Shown here one piece after another: positions 1 through 11,479 of a DNA stretch of 64,000 bases (the first letter of the stretch is position 1; the number at the start of each line of letters is the position of its first letter). Position numbers and translations under genes: made by a program. Source of the DNA: Areca catechu. Lineage: Eukaryota; Streptophyta; Magnoliopsida; Arecales; Arecaceae. The stretch is taken from NCBI GenBank assembly GCA_021397845.1, contig JAHSVC010000065.1, positions 124,001-188,000 of the forward strand. The letters run 5' to 3'. The notes beneath the pieces were generated by a model, which searched no databases, was not told the origin of the DNA, and worked only from the letters and a program-made list of their open reading frames with translations.

Positions 1-1524
1 CTCACCTCCATGGCCGTCAGAGGTGCCTCTGCTGTTGCTTGGGCCGTCTCTAATTCCTGGATTTCCCTGGCTATGGTTTTGGCCGCAAAGAGTGACTGAC
101 CTAAGCCGTCATCCATCAAAGAAATTCCATGGAGGAGCTGCAAGCAAGATACTCGGTTAATCTCGAACAAGACAAGTAAAAAGAAAGGCATAGGGGTGCA
201 AAATAGATGTCTTACCCTTATGAGGTCGCAGTAGGAGTCCTTCACCACGTCGCTCAGGTTTCTTTGGATCGACAGCTCCCAGTCAGCATCTGTCATCGCC
301 CCTCTGAGCAGACTCTGTACCCTCCTACCCTCCTCGCATTGTTTAGAGCATGCCAACACTGATGCGCCTCCCGATGGACTTCCTCGGTTCCCCCCCTTTG
401 GCCACCTCTCCCTCGACCGTCTCCTTTCCTTTGTCTGCGAGGGAGACCGCCTCTATCGGTTCGATGGGTATTGGGGCTGAAGTTGCCACCATTCAGACAA
501 CTTCGACTGTACCTGCTCCGGTCGGACGGTCGACTGCTCGACAGGAGTTGAAGACCTTGGCACCTTCCTTGCCAATACCTCCGTCAGGAGGGTGGCATCC
601 TCGTCGGTGTCCACGTCCACAACGGGCTCGGGCTGTTCCTCCGACCATCTCTTTTTCTGCCTCTCGGCGGTCGGCTCCACTCCTTGGGCTGCCCTCTTTC
701 TTACCGCCCGTTGGACCACCTTGGCCTTGTCAATCTTCATCCTTCTTCCTGTTCCAAAGAAAGATCAAGGTAAGCGAGAAGAAGGGAAGCAATGAAGTTA
801 ATGAAATGAAGTACAAGAGAGAAGGTCGACCCCTGCTTAGAAATCTCTGGTGGCTGACCCCTGCTTGGTGAAGGACGTCTTCCCCGAGCAATTCATATGC
901 CATGGTCAGACCGGCCCCCTCTATCTCGACGAAGCTGGCCTAGTCGACCATCAGAATCACCCTACCCTTGCAGAGCCTCGGCCTCGCTCTCTCCATAGCG
1001 GCTCGGAGCCCCAGGGATGAAGACTATCTATGAAGAAGAATTTGGCCTTCCACCCATGGATGGCCAACGGAAGGCACTTCAGGATCCTTCGGCCAGGGTG
1101 GGGACAAAACATCCACCACTCTTGACTCCTAAAATCCTTCTTCAAGAGAAAAAATTACCGAAAAGGGACAACTTAGGTTCGGTTTTGGCTCTATGACATA
1201 GTACTATGAAGCAGTAGATCGCCCGAATGCTATTCGGGATCAGCTATGCTGGGGTCACTTTATAGAAGTTAAAGACTTCTACGAAAAAAGGGTGCGAGGG
1301 AAACCTAAGGCCGGCCTTGATATGGCTTCGTACATTGGAAGGTTTTTTGGTCCTAAGGGATTGTTCGCTCTCTCCTCTTGGCCTGGAACAGAAAGATGTA
1401 AGGTCAAGGAAATGTTGTACACCGTCCTAAGGTTTTCAACCCATTCCCGGGTCATCATCGATTGGATTTCACTTGGACCTGGCTCCCTACATCTATGGAT
1501 CGGACCTTGACTATCGGACACCAT
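1..1524 (-). pseudogene. Tat-type antisense ORF (putative gypsy-type transposon protein), partial
   Basis: The minus strand from an ATG at about 1524 reads as the plant 'putative gypsy-type transposon' domain (PF04195 type). Recognisable pieces are LTLHLSVPG (about 1340-1380), VEVFNFYKVTPA (about 1245-1280) and the hallmark IHGWKAKFFF (about 1025-1055). Several frameshifts separate them. Downstream (about 453-740) there is a Lys/Arg/Glu-rich low-complexity tail. A sequence with a pyrimidine-rich acceptor ending in CAG near 750 suggests an intron at about 750-880. In Tat-lineage Ty3/gypsy elements this ORF lies between pol and the 3' LTR and is antisense to gag-pol, so the parent element should run on the plus strand, with pol left of the window. 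The function of the product is unknown. The gene is cut by the window edge and is not intact. Confidence 0.7.
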
Positions 1525-1662
1525 TAATACGAAAGGAGAAGGATGGGGGGACTGAACTGAGGCCGGGTTCCTAGAAGACTGGAGATTGCGGAGAAGGGAG
1601 AAGCTCTCTTTCTCTCGTGGAGCGTAGTCGCAGCAAGTTCTTCCTGAGCGCCTCACCGCCCT

Positions 1663-1670
1663 CTTTTATA
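1663..1670 (-). promoter_or_regulatory. TATA box for the antisense ORF
   Basis: The minus strand has TATAAAAG about 140 bp upstream of the antisense ORF's ATG. It is followed by a CT/GA-rich leader (about 1570-1625), as in many plant 5' UTRs. This suggests the antisense ORF has its own promoter, separate from the LTR promoter. No transcript evidence can be seen from sequence alone. Confidence 0.5.
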
Positions 1671-2108
1671 GGTCTCTGGAGGGGGCTTTCCTTCACCCCG
1701 TGGGCATTGTAATCATCCCATCGGTGGACACGACTCTCCACGCCACAGAAGTTGAGGCGACCGGCTGATGGGAATTGGCAGGCGGCGATCCGCATGAAGG
1801 CCGGATCAACGGCAAAAAGATTACCCCGGGAATGGCATCGATCGCTCAGATGCTGCCACATTGCACGCCTAATCCCTGCATTCCACCCGTTGCGCAGGCC
1901 AACCTGGCCCTTCATCATGATGCCTCCTTTGTATTAACTGCAGCTCCTATGCCCCCAATGCAAGGTTGACACCTATCCCTGGCATCGATCGTGGGAGATT
2001 CGAAGCGATCAAATGCGACGTTCTCGATCGGGCTTGTGGTTGTCTCGAGGATGGACGCGACCTATACAATGATGATGCTTTTGTCCTTCGAAGTCATGTG
2101 CCCCCTCA

Positions 2109-2130
2109 AAGGTCAGGAACAGGGGGCAAT
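2109..2130 (+). other. Polypurine tract next to 3' LTR
   Basis: A purine-rich stretch ending AGGGGGCAAT lies immediately before the LTR start TGTTG at 2131, the place expected for the plus-strand primer of reverse transcription. It fixes the element's orientation as plus. The 1681-2108 stretch holds the antisense ORF's upstream region and no other gene that I can see. Confidence 0.55.
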
Positions 2131-2907
2131 TGTTGTACTCAATTGCCTTATCTCGAGGTGAACCGGAGCTAGTGGCCCTCTGGTCGAACGGCCGGCCCAC
2201 CCCTGTCAGGGCCAGGCTAACCCGTTCCTGCTAAGGTCCGTCGGACCCCTTCCATCAAAAGTCCGACCGGCCAACCCCCTGAAGAAGAGGTCCGAACGAT
2301 CCACTTCCGCCAGGATCCGTTTGGTCCATCCCACTTGAAGTCTGACCGGTCGACCCACTAAAGCAGAGGTCCGAACTACCCGCTTCCATCGAGGTCCGAC
2401 CGGTCTACTCCTACAGAAGGCCTGACCAATGCTCTCCCTCGGATGACTGACCGACCCATTTTCGCTGGGTCCGATTGTTTTTTCTTTGTCGAAGTCCGAC
2501 CGACCCGCTCCTACTCTGGAAGTAACTCGAGGTCTCCAGAAGCTCTTTCCAGCTGGTACCAGAATTTTATTACAATGGATATTGTGATGTGCCCATGTCC
2601 TGGAGCCACCTGGCCACCATCCTGATTCTCTTAGGGGCAAATCGGGCATTTCAGCCCGTCTCCTAATGGAATTTGGCAGTATTCTATGCCTGTATAAGGC
2701 TGGTGAGGGACCTCATTTTGGGGCTAAGTATTCTGTTCCTTCTCCATTCGATTCCTCCATTCTGTTGCCTTCAAGGTCCTGCTAACTTAAGCATCGGAGT
2801 GTCCCCCGTCGGAGCACCACCGATCCTTGGGAACTTTGTTACAGGTCCGGGAGAGGAGCGCTCCAGTACAGCCGACCGAGCACGGTCCGGGAGAAGACGC
2901 CACAACA
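2131..2907 (+). repeat. 3' LTR of a Tat-type Ty3/gypsy element
   Basis: The 777-bp segment begins TGTTG and ends CAACA, a perfect 5-bp terminal inverted repeat. A TATA motif (TGTATAAGG, about 2690) is followed by an R/U5-like region containing ACTTAAGCATCGGAG, a pattern common in plant gypsy LTRs. A polypurine tract precedes it. The upstream half holds degenerate repeats of a GTCCGACCGG core. The matching 5' LTR lies outside the window, so no LTR pair can be compared. Confidence 0.65.
2206..2520 (+). repeat. Degenerate short repeat in LTR U3 (GTCCGACCGG core)
   Basis: About eight variants of a block centred on (A)GTCCGACCGG(T/C) recur every 35-50 bp. They lie upstream of the LTR TATA box, where U3 enhancer repeats are usually found. 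Their role as enhancers is inference. Confidence 0.55.
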
Positions 2908-3432
2908 ATGCTCAAACTCTAATAAGATGGATAACTATTTTTCATGTAATTCATCAAAAGTAGCCTTCTCCTGAAACAAAAGTATAACTACGAATCTTTG
3001 ACATTATCGTTGAATTTTTATACCAAAAGTCCCAAAATATTCAAAGAACAATAAATTTTAGTAATGGGAGCATACATTAACATCTTCAATCAATCGTTGA
3101 ATTAGAATATTTTCAGATTCTCTGTTATACAATTGTCTAATTCACTGCTTTGATGAATAAATCTTCGAAACAACACTCACTAAGAGGTTAATACAAAACT
3201 CATACAACTTTAGCCAAACATGTTTTGATAACACCATTGCCAATATAATCACTCAAAAGGAGTCAAATATAATACCTCATTGCAATCCAGGGAGGACACT
3301 AATATATTACAAAAAATAGAAGACTTGCAATGAGTATGATAGTACCTAGTTAAAAATTTAATAGCAAGGGAAGAAACTGATGATGCTAAAACAATGAATA
3401 GCAACCAACATGATTTGCATGATAAGAACCTA
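2908..3432. other. AT-rich stretch without recognised gene
   Basis: The sequence after the LTR is AT-rich and has many stops in all frames. I see no repeat structure or coding similarity. The left part of the CACTA remnant ending at 5414 may reach into it. Confidence 0.5.
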
Positions 3433-3585
3433 GGTTCCTACAGTATGGTGTGTCGAATGAGAGGAAGGACCGGCATGAACTTCCTTTGCAGAAGTACTGG
3501 CCTCAGCATGCTGTGCCAAAGAACTGCCGGCCTCTGTCCGGGAGTGCTGGAACTGCACCCCAAGAAATCGTCGCCCACGAGGCAT
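3433..3585 (-). pseudogene. First exon of a CACTA TNPA-like (Transposase_24 type) gene
   Basis: The minus-strand ATG at 3585 starts a 50-codon reading frame beginning MPRGRRFLGVQFQ and containing TEAGSS. This lines up with the first exon of the TNPA-like gene of the large CACTA element (ATG at 22109, MPRRKRLVDVQFQ, TETGTS). Near its end, ACT-GTAGGAACC could be a splice donor. No downstream exons are found to the left, so the gene is truncated. The assignment rests on similarity to the better-preserved copy inside this window. Confidence 0.55.
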
Positions 3586-5414
3586 GGTGTCACCTATCAT
3601 TTACATCAGAGATAGAATTAGTGAAGATAAATAGTAATTTAACATAATAATTACTACAAATTGCAAACATCTAATCCAATGTGCCTAAGTTGTATTATGA
3701 GCCAGGATTTTCCAAGATCGTGGTTGCACGGATTTAGATTCAAGGGATCATTTATGACAAGAGTCTCAAGGTCTAGCCTTCCAATTCCAACATGTATACA
3801 TGATTTTTAGGTGTCTAGCATAGAACATGAATGCAATGCAATGAGCATAGAACATTATATTTCCAGCCATTGCTAATTGATGGGTAAAGAATCCTTTTGA
3901 AGTTTGAAATAATAGCTAGATTCTTTGTCAAACTAAGAAGAAAGGGGGAAATCATCGGAACAATGATTTGTAGAAAAATGACAGCCGGGTCCTCTTGAAG
4001 ATGAGAATGCAAAGAAAATAGACAACTAATGGTATGTGGTGCTTTAATTTTCATTTCTTTTTGCTTTTTGTTCTTAAGACTACTTCATACTTATTTTAAT
4101 ATTTATTACGAATTATGCCCGTAAAGTTTGGCAATTATCACTCTCTTCGGATGTTTAGTGGAACCCACCATCCAAGCTCAAAACAATATATTGTTGTTAT
4201 AACTACAAGTCTCAAGTATAATTTACAAAACTATAACTGTATAAGAATCAAATGTCAATTTAGAGAGGGAAAACAATAATTTCAAAAGTATAAAACCTAG
4301 GCCTTGTAAAACAATAATTTCACTATCTTCTCAAACCTTGCATGCCACCACCCCAACAACAAGAAAGAGAGAAAATAAATTTATACTTGCGTTGGCCTCA
4401 ATTATTGGGAAACAGGGGATGTGAGCAAACCTAGCTCAGCATGGGCGATGGAGCTCAATCCATGGTCAAAACAGAGTTGATCTGATGAAACAAAGCATGG
4501 AGGGATTTTGCTTAATCGAATCTAGGATTTTTGAGTTGTTAGAGTCCTATGAGAATTGTTGAAACAAAGCTATGATTTCTTGGCATTGGAGCAACTGATT
4601 GGGTGTTGGATTTGATATGGATGATGGTGGTGAAACAGAATTAGAGATCTCTCGGACGAGAAATGGATCGTAATAAGAACGGAATAGTAGTTGTGCTGAA
4701 ATTAATCCTAGCCAACCCGAACGATAGATCACCTGGCATGCACCACCAGTGGAATGAGCTCTGAGAGCGGCGTGGCCACCGCCGTCGCCATGGGGGACTG
4801 CACCGTGAGCTACGGTAGAGCAGGTTTTAGGTCTCTCGGAGGGTTTAGGAGTCGCGTTTTCTAGGAGGAACCGAGAATGGAGGACTTCATGGTTGATAGA
4901 GACGAAGATGAAAACGGGACTTACCGATGAGTGAGGGAGGAAGTGAGGGAGACGGAGATCATAGTGCAGAGAAGCCCCGACGACCGAAGAAGTCCCGGAG
5001 ATAGAGATCGGTGATCTGAACATTGAAGCCCTGGTGATCGGAGAAGTCCCGAAGACGGAAAAATCTTGCAGGAGACAGCAAGCCATTGCGAATGAAGGAG
5101 ATGGAGGAGGAGGAGATGAAGGAGAAGGGAGGCAGCAGTTTGACTGAAATTAGGGATTCAAGGGGTATGGAGGAGGAGGAGGAGGAAGGAGAAGGGAGGC
5201 AGCGGTTCAACTGAAATTAGGGATTTGAGGGGTATAGGAGAGCATTCCGATGCTAAAAAGCATCATCAAAGTATGTTTTTCCCAATGCAAGCAAAAAAGT
5301 ATCGGGAAAACCTCGTCCGGTGGTTTTCAAAAGCATTGGCATGCTTGGGATTTCACGACGCTACCATAAAGCATCGGCAAAGATGAGTTAGCATATCTCT
5401 ATTTTACTGTAGTG
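3433..5414 (-). mobile_element. CACTA element remnant (5' end on the right)
   Basis: On the minus strand the right end reads CACTACAGTAAAAT, a typical CACTA terminus. Just inside it (about 5240-5400) are copies of GATGCTnnnAAGCATC-type motifs like the subterminal repeats of the 19441-29959 element. These are followed by a GA-rich GGAGGAGG leader region, then the TNPA-like first exon. The minus-strand ORF at 4547-5086 in between has no recognisable domain. The left terminus was not found, so the left boundary is only the edge of recognisable sequence. Confidence 0.55.
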
Positions 5415-8005
5415 TAGGATTACTATTGCATGCTCTCATACAATGTTTTTAGTGAGTGAGCTCTCAAAGTAAAGCCATCTGTAACATAATCAAGCAACTC
5501 CTCTAATGATCATGATCACAGCAAGACTATTAAATCAGCAAATCATTTCTTATCCACTAAAATATTAATGTCCCCCCAAAAAAGAAACCATAGCGAGGTC
5601 TTATATAATACTTAAGGAAAAAAAATAAAAGAAAATGATTGAGGAGAGGAAACAAAAGATAGGGCTTGCTATCGTTATATATAGCCACATGTAGTCCCAA
5701 AGAGCTGGCCCAATATATAGACTTGCAATTCAAACTATAATGCCAGGTCTAGCTAAACCTTTGTATCAACTTGAATTGAATCCCCATCAAAATTGGAGTG
5801 AGAGAAATATCAAATCTAGGTATCTTGAATCAACATTAAAGACTTAACAATAAATCAGTCTAGAAATGAAGTAAGAGAAAGGAAAAAATAAAACAAATAC
5901 AAGCCCCGTTCATTTGTTTTCAGAAAAAAAAAATAGTGAAAAGGGAAAAGAGGGTTTTGGGGAAAAAGGGTAAGTGATCACTTCTACATTTGAATTGGTT
6001 GAGTTCTGAACCTTTCCCCTACAAGGATTTTGATATTCAATTTAAATATCAAATACTAAAATGGTTTACTAACTTAAATCATAAAAAACCTAAAAAGATC
6101 ATGAAATACTTTCTTAAGAAAAATCAGGAAATCGCTACATCATTTTTCATCCTTTCAAACTACTATTCATGTGGAAAAGTTCAAGTTTTCGACACATCTC
6201 AATCCTATCATTTTAAGATCTGTGAACCCTTTTTTCCCTAAGGGTTGTAATTTTACCTCCATTTGAAAAGAATCACTACAACACCCCCCCCCCCCCCCCC
6301 CCCCCCCCTTCAAAAAAAAGAAAGAGAGAGAGAGAGAGAGAGAGAACTAGGCACTCAACCAATTGTAATTTATGAATTAGTAGAGTATGGCATGTTTGAT
6401 GAATGTGGCCTAAAAAAATGGATGCTGGAATGCAAGTGGGGAACATAAATAGAAGAATCATTAGTGAGTTCTGGAATGAATACATAGATTCAACATGGTT
6501 GAGAAAAGTGGAACCATCACAGCTAGAAAATGTTGAGATGCTGAAAATGCAAGCACCTCATGCACACGAACTCCAAATTAGCAATATATGGTAGAATAGA
6601 TAAGCAAGAATAGAAGATGGCCAGACATAAGATTTTGAGAGAAGAATAAATCTTTGTTTTCTCTCACATTCCAGATTAGCACATTAAATAGAAGTGATAA
6701 TTAACAACTTTGGCAGTTGATGAAGAGTGAGTCAGATTGCAGAGTGATTTGTAGACATCAATGACATGAGGACTGGTTATACATTTTAACTCATGATCAC
6801 AATCAAATGCACACTTAGCACTGCAATAGCCCCAGCCTAAGGAATTGTGATTTCAGAATCCAATCAATTGTATGCGTAGGAGAAGAAGCATCCAAGCGTT
6901 CATCAATTCAAACAAAGCAGTCATTAGGCCTATATATCGGATACATACTTCAATTTGCTTTGTTCTCACTTGACAAGAATGTCAACTAAAAATACATTAT
7001 CTAATCATAGGTCTTATAGTTGGCATGAACACTCTAAATTTGAAACTTGCCAATCAATAAAGGAGTTGATTATTGAGTGAAGTTAGGACAGTAGTGAATT
7101 TGTTGAGCTTCATATCTTCAGGAATGATAAATTGCTCTAATTGCATTTACAGGGAACATGACAAGGTTACATATAGTGAAGGCCTTGTGAGAGTCTCCAA
7201 TAACCATAGGTCCCAGGAAAGAAGATCATCCATAGCATTATAGCATCCTAGAATATCTTATAATTCAGCCCTTACAAACAAGAGTACCTGTGAGAGGGCT
7301 AATTAGTTTCTGTTAGACTAGGTTATAGGGTAATGATCATCAGGTTTTTACAATCTGAGTTGGAATCGTGATAATATTAGATCACCAGTAAATGATCCAG
7401 ATTCCAAGCAATCAGTAGTATGAGAGTTCTCTTATCTAATAGCACATTGGTTGGACTGCGATATTATATTTCATAGATGCTTTGTTGATCATATGGTCCA
7501 CTTCTCAATTAACTTTGACTTGAATGAAACATATTTAGAATGAAGTTTATTGAAGAAAATAAAAATTAGATCGAAATTCATATATATTTTATTCATGTTG
7601 AGACTGTGAAAGGAAAACAATTCATTCCTTCAGCATTCACATGAAAAAGACTCAAATATTGGTCCCCAGGATGTTCAGAGGAAGTGGATAAAGCTCGTGA
7701 TGATAATAGTGGAGCTATCTGAGAGGATGAGTCTTTGCACATAAAGTTTAGGCTAGTGGGATATACGATTAAATAATCTAAAAGATGTATAAACTTACTC
7801 AAGCTAGTTTTGATAATGAAAATACATACACATAACATCCTAGTCAGCCACAAGTACTATAACATGTCACTTTGAATGATGATTTGACTTTGTACAGGAT
7901 ATAACCACTTGAAAGGAATCTTTTTCAAATGCAATCTTTAAATTTGTCTAGCAGTACTTGTCAAGAAGGGCATGCTCAACTCTGCCATCTACTTTTCAAA
8001 GAAAA
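5415..8005. other. AT-rich intergenic sequence
   Basis: This 2.6 kb has only short ORFs with no family resemblance that I can recognise on either strand. The only notable content is a homopolymer/dinucleotide tract at 6284-6345. It may be old, unrecognisable transposon sequence. Confidence 0.5.
6284..6345. repeat. Poly-C (25) and (AG)n microsatellite
   Basis: A run of 25 consecutive C residues (6284-6308) is followed within 15 bp by an (AG)n run (about 6323-6345). Long C runs are rare in plant DNA and prone to sequencing error, so the exact length is uncertain. Confidence 0.85.
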
Positions 8006-8250
8006 CACTACAAAAAATTATAATATTAATGACGGCTATTAGCAACAACTAAATAGCTATTGCTAATAATAATATTTATTGATCAACAAATATTTAGAAA
8101 ATAAAAATTTGTTGCTAATCGTATTAACGTTGGAACTTTGAATATTAGTGACCGTAAAGCCCATTAAGTTCAATTTTTATCAGATAATTTTTTTAAAAAA
8201 TATTACAACGGTATTTGCCATCACTAAAACATTATTTTTTTAAATAAATA
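8006..8250 (+). mobile_element. CACTA-type terminal fragment
   Basis: The stretch starts CACTACAAAAAATT, a classic CACTA-superfamily terminus. Inside are short repeats of TAGCAACAA and TTGCTAATAAT, resembling subterminal repeats. At about 8250 the sequence changes to GC-rich gypsy gag sequence. No opposite terminus (AATTTTTTGTAGTG) was found in the window. It could be a truncated element or a MITE-like fragment. Confidence 0.4.
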
Positions 8251-8299
8251 GCATTAGCCATAGCATAGTTGGTATTGGAGATGGGCTATCGCATCGATC

Positions 8300-9660
8300 C
8301 TTGGTGACTCAGCAGTACCAGGGATGCTAGCGACCCACACCATCAATCCCCGTACCATCCATCGATCCTTCCAAGAGGGTCCGTCGCATGCGGTTCCCGC
8401 CCACGGGGACCACCAAGTGGTCGGGAAGAAGTAGTAGGGTGGTCTGATTGGTCGAGAGAGTCGCTCCCCGGTCTCGGACCATGGTGCAGGCTCGCACCAA
8501 TGGTGCCAGCATGGCCGGGAACTCAGGCGAGAGTTCCCCCACTCCGCACCTTCTTCACCCCCAACGGCCTCCACTGAGGGGCACAAAGATGAGGCGATCC
8601 GCCGCCAGGCAGAGAGACACCTCGAGGAGTAAGAGCGCAAGTTGGATGACCTGTCTTACCAGTTTGTAGAGATTCAGGGCTCTCCTAGTGAGCCCACGGG
8701 TTACAACACCCATCCTTCCTTCTCCCGCGGATTCCAAGAGAAATCAATCCCCAGTTAGTTTTGCATGCCACAGGTTGATCCCTACGATGGGACAACCGAC
8801 CCCCTGAACCACCTGGAAAGCTAGAAGACCCTTATGAGGGTCCAGGGGGCTACTGATGCTCTTCTCTGTATTGCCTTCCCGGCTACCCTACGGAAGGTTG
8901 CTCGAGCCTAGTTCTCTAAACTCGAGTCAGAAAGCATTGACTCCTTCCCCCAGTTGGAGAAAAAGTTCATGGCACACTTTGATGCATGCAGAAAGGTACC
9001 ACGTGAAGTCGATAGCCTTTTCTCGATCCGTCAACAGGACCGAGAGACTCTCCAGGACTACGTGTCCCAGTTTAAAGCCACCACCCTTGAGATCTACCAC
9101 CTCGACGAGCTAATCGCTATGTTGGCTTTGAAGAGGGGACTCTGAACCTCCCGCTTCACCTACTCCCCTCGATAAGAAGCCTCCAAAGATCTATTCGGAG
9201 CTCCTCCTTCGGGCCCATAAATACATTCGTGTGGAAAAGGTCAACCACACCAGCAGGGAGCTAGATGGAAGGCCATTGAGGAGACATGCCATGGGGGAGG
9301 CATCCTGCCCTCCAACCTCAAAGACGGTGCCAACCCAGCGATCGGGACCAAGGTCCACGGTTGACCCCACCAAAGAAGAAAAGTTCACTCCTTTCCTTAC
9401 CCCAAGAGCAAAGATTTTGATGGAGATTGAGGTTGAACACTTCTTGCACCATCCTCCTTCTCTAAGGCCATCTATTGGGCACGACCGATCTCGCTACTAC
9501 CACTTCCACCAAGATCATGGCCACAACACCGAGGAATGCCGCCACCTGAAGAGGGAGATCGAAGACCTGATCAAGCACGGCTACTTAGAAAAGTATGTGG
9601 AGGGAGGAGCACTCCAGTAGATCGGAATGAAGAGCCCCAATCGTTCACCATCGATAACCG
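8300..9660 (+). pseudogene. gag: Tat-type Ty3/gypsy gag
   Basis: Plus-strand sequence encodes a plant gypsy gag core in several frames. Pieces include VDPYDGTTDPLNHLES (about 8775-8820), LEKKFMAHFDACRK (about 8955-8995) and DYVSQFKATTLEIY (about 9058-9098). A C-terminal HFHQDHGHNTEEC (about 9500-9540) is followed by LIKHGYLEKYV, the usual end of Tat gag. At least two in-frame stops and several frame changes show that it is dead. No 5' LTR or PBS is seen to its left; the junction with AT-rich sequence at about 8250-8280 suggests 5' truncation. It is the same broad family as the gag remnant at 57165-58137 but keeps the capsid core that copy lacks. Confidence 0.75.
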
Positions 9661-9768
9661 CCCCACTAAGAAGCAAGTGGGGATGATTTCTTGGGGGTAG
9701 GAAGGAGCTCAAAGTGAGCTAGAGGGGGGGAGGGAAATGGTGATGTAATCCCCTACGAGGGAGAAGGG

Positions 9769-10092
9769 GTGGCTAGGGCAGATAACATGAATAACGACGC
9801 TGTTGTTGTAGAGATGATGATAGCCAAGCATCTTGTAAAAAGAATCATGATTGATAGTGGAAACTCTGACCAAATAAGATCGGTCTTCACACCCTTAGTC
9901 GGCTTCATCAGGGACTTGGTCATAGTTAAGAGAGAGATTACACCCTTAATAACCATCGATACACTACCTTGGCAAAGCATAGTGCTGACAACTTTTACCG
10001 TCGTAAGGCTCCCCTCACATTATAATGCAATTCTTGGGCATCCTAGACTCAATCTCCTCGATGCTACCATCTCTACCCGGCACCTTGTCTAG
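9769..10092 (+). pseudogene. Tat-type retropepsin (protease) remnant
   Basis: The reading frame contains KRIMIDSGNS, the aspartic protease active-site region (D-S-G), and later YNAILGHPRLNLLDA, the conserved flap-distal motif of Tat proteases. The central part is shortened compared with the family. The region follows gag directly, as expected in gag-pol order. Confidence 0.65.
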
Positions 10093-10239
10093 TTTTTGAC
10101 TCCTTGGGGACTCGGGAGATAAGAAGGTCTCGACAGCTGGTCCAGCACTGTCTACAGACCATTCCAGAACTGCAAGAAGTCAGCCTGAGCTCAACCATTG
10201 CTCAACCGAACCCGGTAGAGCTGGAGCTGTAGGGCGGAC

Positions 10240-11420
10240 CGGTTGAGCCCCTGCTATCTTTAGTTTTGAGGGAAGATCCCGTGAAGATGGTGCAGATAGG
10301 AGCCTTACTGCCCAAAGAGGAGAGATCTCGTTTGCTTAGTTTTCTACAGGCCAATGCGGATGTCTTCGCTTGGATCATAGCGGACATGCCCAGATCCCTC
10401 TAGAAGAAATTACCCACAAGCTTAACGTCAATCCCAACTGTTGTCTGGTCTAGCAAAAGAAGAGAAGCTTTCTCCCGGACAGGCAGAAGGCGATCGATAA
10501 GGAAGTTGACAAGCTCCTGGTGGTAAGCTTCATCCACAAGGTACGATATTCTGACTAGCTTGCTAATATAGTGATGGTCAAGAAGGCTTCAAGGAAATGG
10601 AAGATTTGTATGGACTACACCGACCTCAATCGGGCATGCCCGAAGGATAGCTTCCTACTTTCCAAGATTGACCAACTGGTGGATGCCACCTTGGGCCACA
10701 AGTTCCTCAGCTTCAGTATGCATTCTCTAGATGCAATCAAATCTGCATGCACCCGGAGGACAAGGAGCACACGGCATTTGTTACTGACTAAGGTATGTAC
10801 TGTTACCGAATGATGCTATTCGATCTCAAGAATGCAAAGGCAACGTATCAGCACCTAGTCAGCAATTTCTTCAAGGACTAGATTGGCTGTAACATGTAGG
10901 TCTACATAGATGACATGCTTATCATGAGTGGCCCGGATTCGGACCATGTCACTGACCTGACAGAGGCCTTTGACAACCTCTGCCTCTATTAGATGAAGCT
11001 GAACCCCACCAAATATATATTTGGTGTTGCGACGGGAAAGTTCCTGGGATTTATGGTCACTAAAGAGAGAGATAAGCCAACCCCGAGAAGATCTAGGTGA
11101 TTATTGATATAAGACATCCCATCCCGAAGAAGGAGGTTCAGTGCTTGACTTGATGCATCATGGCTTTGAGCCATTTCATCTCGTGTTCTGCCAATCGCCG
11201 TCAACCAATTTTCAAAGTACTGCACAAGATCCATGACTTCACTTGGACAGAGGAGTGTCGGTAGGCATTCGAGGGGTTGAAGAGGCTCCTTGCCTCTCCA
11301 TCATTGTTGTCCAAATCGAAGCTTGAGGAAGAGCTCCTCTTGTACCTGGCGATCTCATCGGAGGTGGTCAGCTCAGTGCTGGTCCGCACTGACAAGGATG
11401 GCTCCCAGTGATTGGTGTAT
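10240..11420 (+). pseudogene. Tat-type reverse transcriptase
   Basis: RT fingers are recognised by KWKICMDYTDLNRACPKDSF (about 10595-10660), followed by the catalytic YIDDMLIMS (about 10900-10930) and a thumb region (KYIFGVATGKFLGFMVTKE, about 11010-11066). The YIDD box is intact, but frameshifts (about 10720, 10830, 11080) and stops break the frame, so no active enzyme is expected. It belongs to the same polyprotein as the gag and protease to its left. Confidence 0.8.
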
Positions 11421-11479
11421 TATACTAGCAAGCTACTTCGCGATGTGAAAACTAGGTACACTCGATCCAAAAGATTATT

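Noticed and set aside
1531..1552. Purine tract GAAAGGAGAAGGATGGGGGG as the PPT of the first Tat element
   Set aside because: The antisense ORF's leader and TATA box lie beyond it, and a better PPT with a TGTTG...CAACA LTR follows at 2109-2907.
4547..5086. 179-codon minus-strand ORF as a possible host gene
   Set aside because: No recognisable domain, low-complexity Ser/Pro composition, and position within the GA-rich leader of a CACTA end.
6263..6448. ORF with a polyproline start
   Set aside because: Produced by the C homopolymer and AG repeat; no other coding signal.
5990..7853. Short ORFs of 60-86 codons in the AT-rich stretch
   Set aside because: Chance ORFs; no conserved motif, no shared strand or spacing.
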